A stretch of DNA of 6,657 nucleotides from JBBKWG01 sp037968835 (GTDB lineage: Bacteria; Pseudomonadota; Alphaproteobacteria; Rhodobacterales; Rhodobacteraceae). Below, one piece after another: positions 1 through 5,402 of the stretch; within the stretch, counting starts at the first letter, position 1; every line of letters begins with the position of its first letter. Below the pieces are notes generated by a model. That model was not told the DNA's origin. It was given only the letters and a program-made list of their open reading frames with translations, and did no database searches. Made by a program: the position numbers and the translations under genes. The stretch lies in NCBI GenBank assembly GCA_037968835.1, contig JBBKWG010000156.1:1-6657 (forward strand), written 5' to 3'.

Positions 1-338
1 CCATAGCTGTCGGCCACGGCGGGACCGTAATAGGCGTATCCGAAATCAGCGCCGCCCTCGATCACGTCGATCAGCAACAGCCAGTCGCTGAGGCCATCGA
101 ACGCCGCGACATCGACGTCGCCCGCCCGGATCAGCCCCGGTGCGCTTTCAAGCGCCCGGCACTGGGTGGCGAATTGCTTCAGCAACGGGTGGCGCAGGTC
201 TTCGTCCTTGGGCGACCAGATGATATCGGGGGACGGCGATCCGACCGCGTGGAACATGCGGCGCACGGCGTCGGTCCGGCCCGGCATCAGGCTTTTGGCA
301 AGCGACTCGGTGTCGCCGATGGTGGTCGGATTGGTCAT
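1..338 (-). CDS. PAS_5-like sensory/regulatory protein, N-terminal part (runs off left edge)
   Basis: The minus-strand frame opens at ATG 338-336 and stays open to the window edge, giving 112 residues with no stop, so the C-terminus is missing. Residues 50-112 read like the start of an alphaproteobacterial PAS_5-type domain. There is a helix with HPLLKQF near residue 50, then LIRAGDVDVAAF (69-80), then DWLLLIDVIEGG (85-96) leading into a strand with DFGYAYYGPAVADSY (98-112). This matches the usual pattern of a helix, 'P..aDidp', 'lfLldv' and 'dfrYrlyG'. Such domains sit in single-domain proteins or at the N-terminus of regulators, and the output domain here lies outside the window. A modest GGGA about 9 nt upstream may act as the ribosome binding site. 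The gene follows the glycosyltransferase on the same strand after 85 nt, so co-transcription is possible. The family call is from pattern memory only; that the gene is real is more certain than its function. Confidence 0.6.
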   Translation of the reverse strand, partial: MTNPTTIGDTESLAKSLMPGRTDAVRRMFHAVGSPSPDIIWSPKDEDLRHPLLKQFATQCRALESAPGLIRAGDVDVAAFDGLSDWLLLIDVIEGGADFGYAYYGPAVADSY

Positions 339-423
339 GTGGGCAATCCCGTTCAAGGTTCGTGTCGTCTGCAATTCCCCACGCCGCGTTTATCTTCCGG
401 GGTCTCTCACGAATTTCAAGTTC

Positions 424-1428
424 CTAACGCATCCACAGACGCTCGCGTTTGATCTTTCCGCGGATCGCCCGCTCGCGTTTCGGCAGGTTGTTCTGGTCGA
501 ACAGCGCCCGGATACGCGCGCCCCGGTTCTGATAGATCATGCGCCGGAACGGCTCGTAGACTTTCAGCACCTTCTTTACCTTGTTGGGCGCACAAACCGC
601 GTCCAGCACCGCCAGCGTGTGATCCGAGGCGCGGGCATAAAGCAGCGGAATGGCGCGCCAGTGTTGCGACACCTCGCCGTCCAACCCGTCAAGTTCCGGC
701 CCCGGACGCCCGCCGCCAAGGGCCGCAATCGCCACCGGCAGCGCGATCTGGTCGAGCCACGGATTGAACGACTGACAGACAAGTTGAGGAATATCGCCGT
801 CGCGGATTCCGGTCATGATCCATATCATCTTTTCGTAGAACTCGGCAGGGCTGCGATGGAAGAACCAGCCGGCGTTGAAATACTGATACCGCTCCCAATG
901 CTCGTCGGGTTGCGCCAGATCAAGCGTCGGCTCGAACGGCACCTCGAAATGGTCGTAGATCGCGCGCCAGGTCTCGGTATAGCCCGGACCGTAAAGCTGG
1001 ACCTCGGGCCACGTGTTCTCGCGCGCCATCGACGCCGAGGGCCGGTCGAAATCGAACGCGACGCGATCAATCGGGCCGGTGATCAGAGTGTCGGTGTCGA
1101 AAAAGACGAAGGGGCGGTCGCCGGGAAGTGCCGCCAATGCTTCGATCTTGTTGCCGTTAGGATAAGCCGCGCCAAAATGCTGGTTTTCGAACGGCAGGAT
1201 TTTGGCCCCCAGCTTCTTCAGAAGGTCGCGCGCCTCGAAGTCCTTGATCCGTGGATCGCGTGGCCAGAGCGGACCCGGTTGCGGTTCGGCGACATAAAGA
1301 GTGCCTGCGAAGTCCGGCGCCGATTCCCGAAGCGACGCCGCGAACAGGACAGCCTCGTAGGTCAGGCGTCCGGCCTGCGCAACGATGACGATATCGAAGT
1401 CCGCTCTGTGTGCGCTCGTGTCCGGCAT
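424..1428 (-). CDS. GT-A-type glycosyltransferase-like protein, 334 aa
   Basis: This is a probable cytoplasmic nucleotide-sugar-dependent glycosyltransferase; donor and acceptor are unknown. The N-terminus (FDIVIVAQAG, 11-20) looks like the first Rossmann-like strand. NGNKIEAL (91-98) and the strand FVFFDTDTLITGP (107-119) form the typical 'K..al......vlylDtDt.i' region, with DTD at 111-113 as the metal/nucleotide-sugar DxD motif. FNAGWFF (184-190) matches the 'fNaG' strand and WLDQIAL (224-230) the 'DQ.al' helix of GT8-like GT-A enzymes. There is no signal peptide or membrane segment. The frame is open back to 1584, but I chose ATG at 1428 because homology-like sequence starts there and the upstream residues look like translated leader. 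The ribosome binding site is weak (AAGAAA about 9 nt upstream). The C-terminal 40 residues are very basic (KRERAIRGKIKRERLWMR). It is divergent from the dehydrogenase gene, and no capsule or LPS genes are visible to suggest a pathway. Confidence 0.8.
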   Translation of the reverse strand: MPDTSAHRADFDIVIVAQAGRLTYEAVLFAASLRESAPDFAGTLYVAEPQPGPLWPRDPRIKDFEARDLLKKLGAKILPFENQHFGAAYPNGNKIEALAALPGDRPFVFFDTDTLITGPIDRVAFDFDRPSASMARENTWPEVQLYGPGYTETWRAIYDHFEVPFEPTLDLAQPDEHWERYQYFNAGWFFHRSPAEFYEKMIWIMTGIRDGDIPQLVCQSFNPWLDQIALPVAIAALGGGRPGPELDGLDGEVSQHWRAIPLLYARASDHTLAVLDAVCAPNKVKKVLKVYEPFRRMIYQNRGARIRALFDQNNLPKRERAIRGKIKRERLWMR

Positions 1429-1582
1429 GTGTCCGGTTTCTTGTGAACTGCCACATCCTATCGCGCCGCGGCGAAAATAATAAGAGCGGATCGTCAGGCC
1501 CGGGTAGCTGATTTGGCCGATCCGGCTTGCAGCGGCGCGGTCGGTGTTGGAAAAGAGCCTGACGCTGAAGGAGATCGCATCC
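1429..1582. promoter_or_regulatory. Divergent intergenic region with 10-bp palindrome
   Basis: This 154-bp gap lies between the outward-reading glycosyltransferase and dehydrogenase genes and must carry at least one promoter in each direction. It contains the perfect palindrome CGCCGCGGCG at 1464-1473, directly followed by an A/T patch (AAAATAATAA, 1474-1483) that stands out from the GC-rich surroundings. I could not identify convincing -35/-10 pairs on either strand. The palindrome could be an operator or simply a GC-rich coincidence. Confidence 0.35.
1568..1573 (+). promoter_or_regulatory. Strong Shine-Dalgarno AAGGAG deciding the dehydrogenase start
   Basis: AAGGAG lies 9 nt before ATG 1583. 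It fixes the start at 1583 rather than the longer TTG-initiated frame from 1544, which would add 13 residues in front of the nucleotide-binding strand. Confidence 0.8.
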
Positions 1583-2434
1583 ATGAAACTGAAGAAAATT
1601 GTTCTGACCGGTGCCGCCGGAGCCCTTGGCGGCTATCTGCGCAAACCCCTCGCTGCGATGACGGACAGCCTTCTCAGCACGGATATCGTGGATTCGCTGC
1701 CCGATCTTGCGGCGAACGAAAGCTACACAAAGGCCGATGTCGGCGATTACGACGCGGTAGATCCGCTTCTTGAAGGCGCGGAAATGGTCGTCCATTTCGG
1801 CGCGATCCCCGACGAAGCGCCGTTCGGGGACATCCTGCACGCCAATATTCTCGGGGCCTATAACGTCTGGGAAGCCGCCTATCGGCATGGTGCGCGGCGG
1901 GTCATCTATGCTTCGTCGATCCACGCGGTCGGGATGTATCCCAAGCAGCAGTTCATCGACACCCAGGTGCCGCATTGGCCCGACAGCTTTTACGGCGTGG
2001 CCAAGTGTTTTGCCGAGAATATCGCCCGGCTCTATTGGGACAAGCGGGGGCTGGAATCGGTCTGCCTGCGCATCCTGACTGCCAGCACCACGGTCAACAA
2101 CGCCCGCGCATTGGGTTCTTTCCTCGACAACGACGATCTGGTGCAACTGGTCCAACGTTCGATCGACACGCCGACAGTCGGCTGCACGATCGCCTATGGC
2201 GTCTCCAACAACGATCGCGCGCCGGTCGACAATTCGGCCGCCAGTTTCCTTGGCTATCGCCCGACCTATAACGCCGAGATCCACGCCGAAGAGATCCTCG
2301 CCAGGACTCCAATCGCCGATCCCGGCGACAAGGCGCAGATGTGTCAGGGTGGGCCGTTTGCCGTCATTCCGCTTGGCGAAAGTGGCGTTGCCGCGATCAA
2401 GGCGATGAGCGAAGCGACGAGGTCCAAGGAGTGA
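1583..2434 (+). CDS. NAD-dependent uronate-dehydrogenase-like SDR (extended type), 283 aa
   Basis: This is a cytosolic oxidoreductase of the NAD-dependent epimerase/dehydratase superfamily. The N-terminus KKIVLTGAAGALGGYL contains GxxGxxG (10-16) for NAD(P) binding. ADVGDYDAV (51-59) is the adenine-side acidic strand, VVHFGAIPDE (69-78) the following strand, and SSIHAVGMYP (111-120) carries the catalytic Ser. YGVAK (137-141) is the YxxxK pair. The order and spacing of HFGAI, NIxGxYN, SSxHxxGxYP, YGVxKCFxEN, NNxRxL and DNSxxxFLG follow the bacterial uronate dehydrogenase (Udh) family closely, and the length (about 265-285 aa) fits. Udh oxidises D-glucuronate or D-galacturonate to the aldarolactone. 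However, the Asn that normally follows SS in Udh is Ile113 here, and the segment after the beta-strand reads ILTASTT instead of the Udh-like IGSCTP, so the substrate may differ. Arg175 and His114 of the expected carboxylate pocket are kept. The gene lies 123 nt upstream of the methyltransferase on the same strand. A generic sugar epimerase/dehydratase is the alternative. Confidence 0.85.
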   Translation: MKLKKIVLTGAAGALGGYLRKPLAAMTDSLLSTDIVDSLPDLAANESYTKADVGDYDAVDPLLEGAEMVVHFGAIPDEAPFGDILHANILGAYNVWEAAYRHGARRVIYASSIHAVGMYPKQQFIDTQVPHWPDSFYGVAKCFAENIARLYWDKRGLESVCLRILTASTTVNNARALGSFLDNDDLVQLVQRSIDTPTVGCTIAYGVSNNDRAPVDNSAASFLGYRPTYNAEIHAEEILARTPIADPGDKAQMCQGGPFAVIPLGESGVAAIKAMSEATRSKE

Positions 2435-2557
2435 CGCGCGAGAAATATTGCGTCGATGCCGCTTGCGACCTCGGGCGTGCCGCATCCGGCTAGGATTTTG
2501 CCGTTCCCGCAAGTCAAATGTCCTGAAATTCGCGGTCAGTTGTGAAGGGCGTTCCAT
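2435..2557 (+). other. 123-nt gap before the methyltransferase gene
   Basis: This is the only sizeable gap in the plus-strand gene series. No terminator-like hairpin with a U-tract separates the two genes, and no sigma-70-like promoter with good spacing is visible. The final part holds the ribosome binding site of the next gene. I see no recognisable riboswitch. Read-through from the dehydrogenase and an internal promoter are both possible. Confidence 0.35.
2544..2549 (+). promoter_or_regulatory. Shine-Dalgarno GAAGGG supporting a TTG start
   Basis: GAAGGG lies 8 nt upstream of TTG 2558. There is no in-frame ATG or GTG near this position, and the protein read from the TTG begins as DmdA-like proteins do (FP.ARLRPSPF), so the site supports TTG as the true initiator. 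Confidence 0.65.
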
Positions 2558-3661
2558 TTGTTTCAGATCTTTCCGAACGCCCGGTTGCGTCCGTCGCCAT
2601 TCTACGAATGCACCGTCGAGGACGGGCTGACTGCGGCCAGCATCTACAACCGCATGGTCATGCCGACCTCATACGGCGATCCCGAGGGCGAATACTGGCG
2701 CATCATCAACGGCGTTTCGATGTGGGACGTCGGGGTCGAGCGGCAGGTCGAGGTGACCGGCCCCGATGCCGCCCGGCTGGCGCAGATCGTCTCGCCGCGT
2801 GATCTGTCGAAATGCAAGGTCGGGCAGGGCAAATACGTGCCGCTCTGCACCCATGCGGGCGTGCTCTACAACGATCCGATCCTGTTGAAACTGGACGAGG
2901 ACCGGTTCTGGTTCTCGATTGCCGACAGCGACGTGCGGGCCTTTATCGGAACCGTGGCCGCCGAGCGTGGGCTGGACGTGCAAATCCGCGAACCCGACGT
3001 CTCGCCGCTGGCGATTCAAGGCCCCAGGGCCGAAGACGTGATCGCCTCGATCTTCGGCGACTGGGTGCGCGACATGCGGTATTTCTGGTTCCGCGAGACC
3101 GAGATCTCCGGCATCCCGGTGGCGCTTCAGCGTTCGGGTTGGTCCAAGCAGGGCGGGTTCGAGATATATCTCAAGGACAGCAGCAAGGGCCGCGAATTGT
3201 GGTCGCTGGTGAAAGAGGCGGGCGCGCCCTTCGGCATCGGTCCCGGATCGCCTGCAACGCCCGAGCGCACCGAAAGCGGTCTGGTCTCGGTCGGCGGCGA
3301 CACCGATGATCGCACCAACCCGTTCGAAGTGCGGCTGGGCAAATACGTCGATCTCGACGTGCCCGACGACACCGTGGGCATCAAGGCGCTGCGGCAGATC
3401 GCGGCAGACGGTCCGACACGCCATCAGCTTGGCCTGATACTGGAGGTCGAAACGCCGGCACCGCTCGGTTTCCACTGGGAACCCATTCTGAAAGACGGTG
3501 CGCGCATTGGTGCCATGACCAATTGCGTCTGGTCTTTCCGGTTGCAGAAGAACATCGGCTATGCCCTGATCGAGCGCAGCGCCAGCCCCGGCGAAACCGT
3601 CGAAATCGTGCGCGCGTCAGGGCTTGTCGAAGCCGCGCTTGTCGAATTGCCATTCCTCTGA
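2558..3661 (+). CDS. GcvT-family aminomethyltransferase, DmdA-like (tetrahydrofolate-dependent demethylase), 367 aa
   Basis: This is a cytosolic enzyme of the glycine-cleavage T-protein fold, which moves a methyl or one-carbon group from a substrate to tetrahydrofolate. Its start, length (DmdA is about 365 aa) and motifs are closest to DMSP demethylase (DmdA) and related proteins: FPNARLRPSPF (5-15), YNRMVMPT (30-37), WDVGVERQVEVTGPDA (56-71), SPRDLSKCKVGQGKYVP (79-95), YNDPILLKL (104-112), SIADSD (120-125), EPDVSPLAIQGPRA (145-158), SGWSKQGGFEIY (193-204) and ERTESGLVS (236-244). NDP at 105-107 replaces the aspartate pair of classical GcvT, as in DmdA, so this is not the glycine-cleavage T-protein; no gcvH or gcvP lies nearby. 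The C-terminal barrel (about 285-367) diverges more from my memory of DmdA, so the substrate (DMSP, another S-methyl or an N-methyl compound) is open. The start is TTG. The next gene begins 6 nt after the stop. Confidence 0.82.
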   Translation: MFQIFPNARLRPSPFYECTVEDGLTAASIYNRMVMPTSYGDPEGEYWRIINGVSMWDVGVERQVEVTGPDAARLAQIVSPRDLSKCKVGQGKYVPLCTHAGVLYNDPILLKLDEDRFWFSIADSDVRAFIGTVAAERGLDVQIREPDVSPLAIQGPRAEDVIASIFGDWVRDMRYFWFRETEISGIPVALQRSGWSKQGGFEIYLKDSSKGRELWSLVKEAGAPFGIGPGSPATPERTESGLVSVGGDTDDRTNPFEVRLGKYVDLDVPDDTVGIKALRQIAADGPTRHQLGLILEVETPAPLGFHWEPILKDGARIGAMTNCVWSFRLQKNIGYALIERSASPGETVEIVRASGLVEAALVELPFL

Positions 3662-3667
3662 GGCCCG

Positions 3668-4465
3668 ATGTTTGAACCCGCCTTGACCGATCAGACGACC
3701 ATGCCGAACGGCACCCGTCGGCAATTGACGACTGGCGTGCTCTGGGTCGGCGTCTTTACCGCGATCCTGGCGGCGTGGGTCGCGCTGTTTTTCATCGTGC
3801 GCGCCAATCCGGCGCAGGAATTCGGCGATCTGCCCGCGGACATCTGGGCCTCGCTCTGCCTGTCGGCCGATGCCGCGTCCTTCCCGGCACTGGCCGCGAT
3901 GTGGGCGTTGATGACGGCGGAGATGATGCTGCCGACATTCGTGCCCGCCATGCGCACATGGCTCCAGCTTCCGACCACCGGCGCGGGCGGTGCGGCGCTG
4001 CTGGTCGCCGGTTACCTCGGTGTCTGGCTGGCGGTGGCGCTTCTTGGTGCCGGGGCGCAGCTTGCCTTGGCGCGGGCTGGCTACATCGCGCCGGACGGAC
4101 GACTGACCGCGACGCTTCTGGCCGCCGGGCTTCTGATCGGCGCCGGCACCTATCAATTCTCGGCGCTGAAAGAAGCGTGCCTGTCGAAATGCCGGATGCC
4201 GCTGACGTTCTTTCTGGAACGCTGGCGGCCCGGTCCCGGTCCGGCGCTTTTGATGGGTGCGGAACTCGGCGCGGCCTGCCTTGGCTGCTGCTGGGCGCTG
4301 ATGGCGCTGGCCTTTGTCGGCGGCACGATGAACCTTTGGTGGATGGGCGCGGCGACCCTGTTCATGATCCTCGAAAAACTGCCCGACATCGGGCGACCGC
4401 TGACGCGACCTCTTGGGGGTGCACTGATCCTTTGGGGCATGGCGACGGCGGCATTCGCATTCTGA
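3668..4465 (+). CDS. DUF2182 predicted metal-binding integral membrane protein, 265 aa
   Basis: This is an inner-membrane protein of unknown function. Hydrophobic stretches at about 22-44, 70-95, 106-136, 146-165, 195-233 (long, possibly two helices) and 247-265 suggest six or seven membrane passes. The DUF2182 signatures are visible: MWALMTAEMMLP (78-89, the W..M..eMM.P helix), YQFSALKEACLSKCRMP (162-178, with C171 and C175) and GAELGAACLGCCWALM (197-212, with C204, C207 and C208). The methionines and cysteines in and at the edge of helices are why the family is described as metal-binding, but no role is established that I can cite. The start is ATG 3668, 6 nt after the preceding stop, with TGAGG just upstream; an in-frame ATG at 3701 would remove 11 polar residues. 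The gene is translationally close to the DmdA-like gene and is followed 18 nt later by its usual partner family, DUF1326. Confidence 0.85.
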   Translation: MFEPALTDQTTMPNGTRRQLTTGVLWVGVFTAILAAWVALFFIVRANPAQEFGDLPADIWASLCLSADAASFPALAAMWALMTAEMMLPTFVPAMRTWLQLPTTGAGGAALLVAGYLGVWLAVALLGAGAQLALARAGYIAPDGRLTATLLAAGLLIGAGTYQFSALKEACLSKCRMPLTFFLERWRPGPGPALLMGAELGAACLGCCWALMALAFVGGTMNLWWMGAATLFMILEKLPDIGRPLTRPLGGALILWGMATAAFAF

Positions 4466-4467
4466 CG

Positions 4468-4474
4468 AAAGGGA
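4468..4474 (+). promoter_or_regulatory. Shine-Dalgarno AAAGGGA for the DUF1326 gene
   Basis: AAAGGGA sits 9 nt before ATG 4484, within the 18-nt gap after the DUF2182 stop. It confirms the start and independent ribosome loading. Confidence 0.6.
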
Positions 4475-4483
4475 CGAAACGAC

Positions 4484-5119
4484 ATGACGAAATACGCAGC
4501 CTCAAACCTGCCCGAATGGACGATCAAGGGCGAGTTGATCCTGAACTGCAATTGCACGGTGTTCTGCCCTTGCGTGATTTCGCTTGGCAAGCATCCCCCG
4601 ACCGAAGGCCATTGCCAGACCTGGGGCGGCATCCGAATCGACAGCGGCACGTATGATGGCGAGGATCTGTCGGGGCTGAACATCGGTCTTTTGATCGAGA
4701 TCCCCGGCCAGATGGCGCGCGGCAACTGGAAGACGGCGCTGTTCATCGACGAACGCGCCAGCGAGGCTGCCTATGACGGCTTGCTCCGGATTTTCAGCGG
4801 CAAGGCACGGGGCACGACCCGGCTTTTCGATGTGCTGGTGAGCGAGGTTCTGGGTGCCGAGCGTCAGCCGATCACCTACGAGACCGAGGGCAAATCCCGC
4901 CACATCACGGTCGGTCGCAAGATCAAGGGCGTGGTGCATCCGGTCAAGGGTGCCGATCCCGACCAGGATCTGGTCATCACCAATTCGCAATACTGGATGG
5001 GTCCCGATATTGCTGTCGCCACCGCGTCGCAGGGACGGGTGCGGGCCTACGGGCGGGTCTGGGACTTCGAGGGACGTTCGGCCGAGATCTGTCAGATCGA
5101 CTGGCACGGACCCAACTGA
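4484..5119 (+). CDS. DUF1326 cysteine-motif protein, 211 aa
   Basis: This is a soluble protein of the DUF1326 family, biochemical function unknown. The family hallmark is at the N-terminus: WTIKGELILNCNCTVFCPC (12-30), giving CxCxxxCxC (C22, C24, C28, C30), followed by H37 and GHCQTW (42-47, H43 and C44). Another cysteine, C203, is near the end (EICQIDW). This Cys/His cluster would suit a soft-metal or thiol-redox site. The remainder (about 50-211) is a beta-rich domain with alternating hydrophobic strands (e.g. LNIGLLIEIPGQ, 65-76, and SQYWMGPDIAVATAS, 167-181). There is no signal peptide or membrane helix, so it probably acts in the cytoplasm. The full 211-residue length is typical of the family. 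It sits directly behind DUF2182, a recurrent pairing in bacteria, which suggests a membrane plus soluble module. It is the last gene of the unit, with a terminator-like hairpin 19 nt after the stop. Confidence 0.87.
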   Translation: MTKYAASNLPEWTIKGELILNCNCTVFCPCVISLGKHPPTEGHCQTWGGIRIDSGTYDGEDLSGLNIGLLIEIPGQMARGNWKTALFIDERASEAAYDGLLRIFSGKARGTTRLFDVLVSEVLGAERQPITYETEGKSRHITVGRKIKGVVHPVKGADPDQDLVITNSQYWMGPDIAVATASQGRVRAYGRVWDFEGRSAEICQIDWHGPN

Positions 5120-5137
5120 GCCAAGCCACGCCGTTCG

Positions 5138-5177
5138 CCCGGCCTGCGCAATTGCAGGCCGGGGAACAGGCTGTTTT
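5138..5177 (+). terminator. Hairpin terminator candidate after the DUF1326 gene
   Basis: There is a perfect 10-bp GC-rich stem, 5138-5147 (CCCGGCCTGC) pairing with 5154-5163 (GCAGGCCGGG), around a 6-nt loop (GCAATT). A short T-run (TTTT) comes at 5174-5177, ten bases beyond the stem. The distance makes it an imperfect intrinsic terminator, but stem strength and location just downstream of the last plus-strand gene fit a 3' end. Confidence 0.6.
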
Positions 5178-5192
5178 CACTTGTGAACGCTG

Positions 5193-5213
5193 AAAAGCTC
5201 TAAACCTTTAGAG
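5193..5213 (-). terminator. Minus-strand terminator candidate or 16-bp operator-like dyad
   Basis: CTCTAAACCTTTAGAG (5198-5213) is a perfect inverted repeat with 7-bp arms around CC. On the minus strand it can fold as a 6-bp stem with a 4-nt loop, followed directly by CTTTT (5197-5193). This suits an intrinsic terminator about 190 nt beyond the cytochrome stop codon. The stem is AT-rich and weak, and as DNA it also resembles a dimer-binding operator. A second dyad, TTCACTTGTGAA (5176-5187), lies beside it. Confidence 0.35.
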
Positions 5214-5254
5214 AAGAACGACGGCGCCGCCGCTGGTCCTGACTGAATTCCATC

Positions 5255-5279
5255 GGGGCGGCCACGACAGCCCCTTTTT
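5255..5279 (+). terminator. Second plus-strand intrinsic terminator candidate
   Basis: GGGGC (5255-5259) pairs with GCCCC (5270-5274) around a 10-nt loop and is followed immediately by TTTTT (5275-5279). This is the classic stem plus U-tract arrangement, though the stem is only 5 bp. It could back up the hairpin at 5138-5163 or end a short transcript starting within the gap. Confidence 0.5.
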
Positions 5280-5293
5280 CGATCGGTGTGGAG

Positions 5294-5314
5294 GGGGTCT
5301 TGTTTTACGACCCC
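5294..5314. repeat. Inverted repeat GGGGTC/GACCCC
   Basis: Six-base arms at 5294-5299 and 5309-5314 flank a 9-nt T-rich loop. No T-run follows on either strand. It is one of several hairpins in the convergent region and probably part of the 3' untranslated structure. Confidence 0.35.
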
Positions 5315-5335
5315 GACAGACCGGCAGAGATACGA

Positions 5336-5368
5336 GCAGCCTTCGGGACTTTCCCCCGGATCGGCTGC
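5336..5368 (-). terminator. Long hairpin downstream of the cytochrome gene
   Basis: GCAGCC (5336-5341) pairs with GGCTGC (5363-5368). The stem continues inward with 5342-5347 against 5355-5360 (one T-G pair and a 2-nt bulge at 5361-5362), leaving a 7-nt loop. About 12 base pairs in total make it the most extended hairpin in the gap. It lies 34 nt after the cytochrome stop codon in the minus direction but lacks a following U-tract, so it may be a 3'-end stabilising structure and not an intrinsic terminator. Confidence 0.4.
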
Positions 5369-5402
5369 AAGGTTCGAACCAGCGGATATTGCGGCGGCCG
5401 GG

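Noticed and set aside
166..1446. 426-codon open frame on the plus strand opposite the glycosyltransferase
   Set aside because: It is Arg-rich, low-complexity translation with no recognisable domain; the minus-strand frame has clear DxD and fold motifs. Long antisense frames are expected in GC-rich codon-biased genes.
1544..1582. Longer N-terminus for the dehydrogenase (13 extra residues)
   Set aside because: The AAGGAG site sits inside this stretch at ideal distance from ATG 1583, and the nucleotide-binding strand begins right after that ATG, as in the family.
1157..2557. 466-codon minus-strand open frame spanning the dehydrogenase
   Set aside because: It crosses two well-supported genes and the divergent promoter region, and its translation lacks any domain-like pattern.
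2435..2557. Possible glycine or SAM riboswitch ahead of the GcvT-like gene
   Set aside because: The gap is short and I could not see the paired helices or conserved cores of known glycine or SAM aptamers; the enzyme is not the glycine-cleavage T-protein.
2669..3475. 268-codon minus-strand open frame within the methyltransferase gene
   Set aside because: It lies fully inside a strongly supported gene and reads as a codon-bias shadow rich in Arg, His and Asp.
5371..5380. GGTTCGAACC resembling a tRNA T-arm
   Set aside because: It is simply a 10-bp palindrome. The flanks do not extend the T-stem, and no acceptor, D or anticodon arm is found on either strand.
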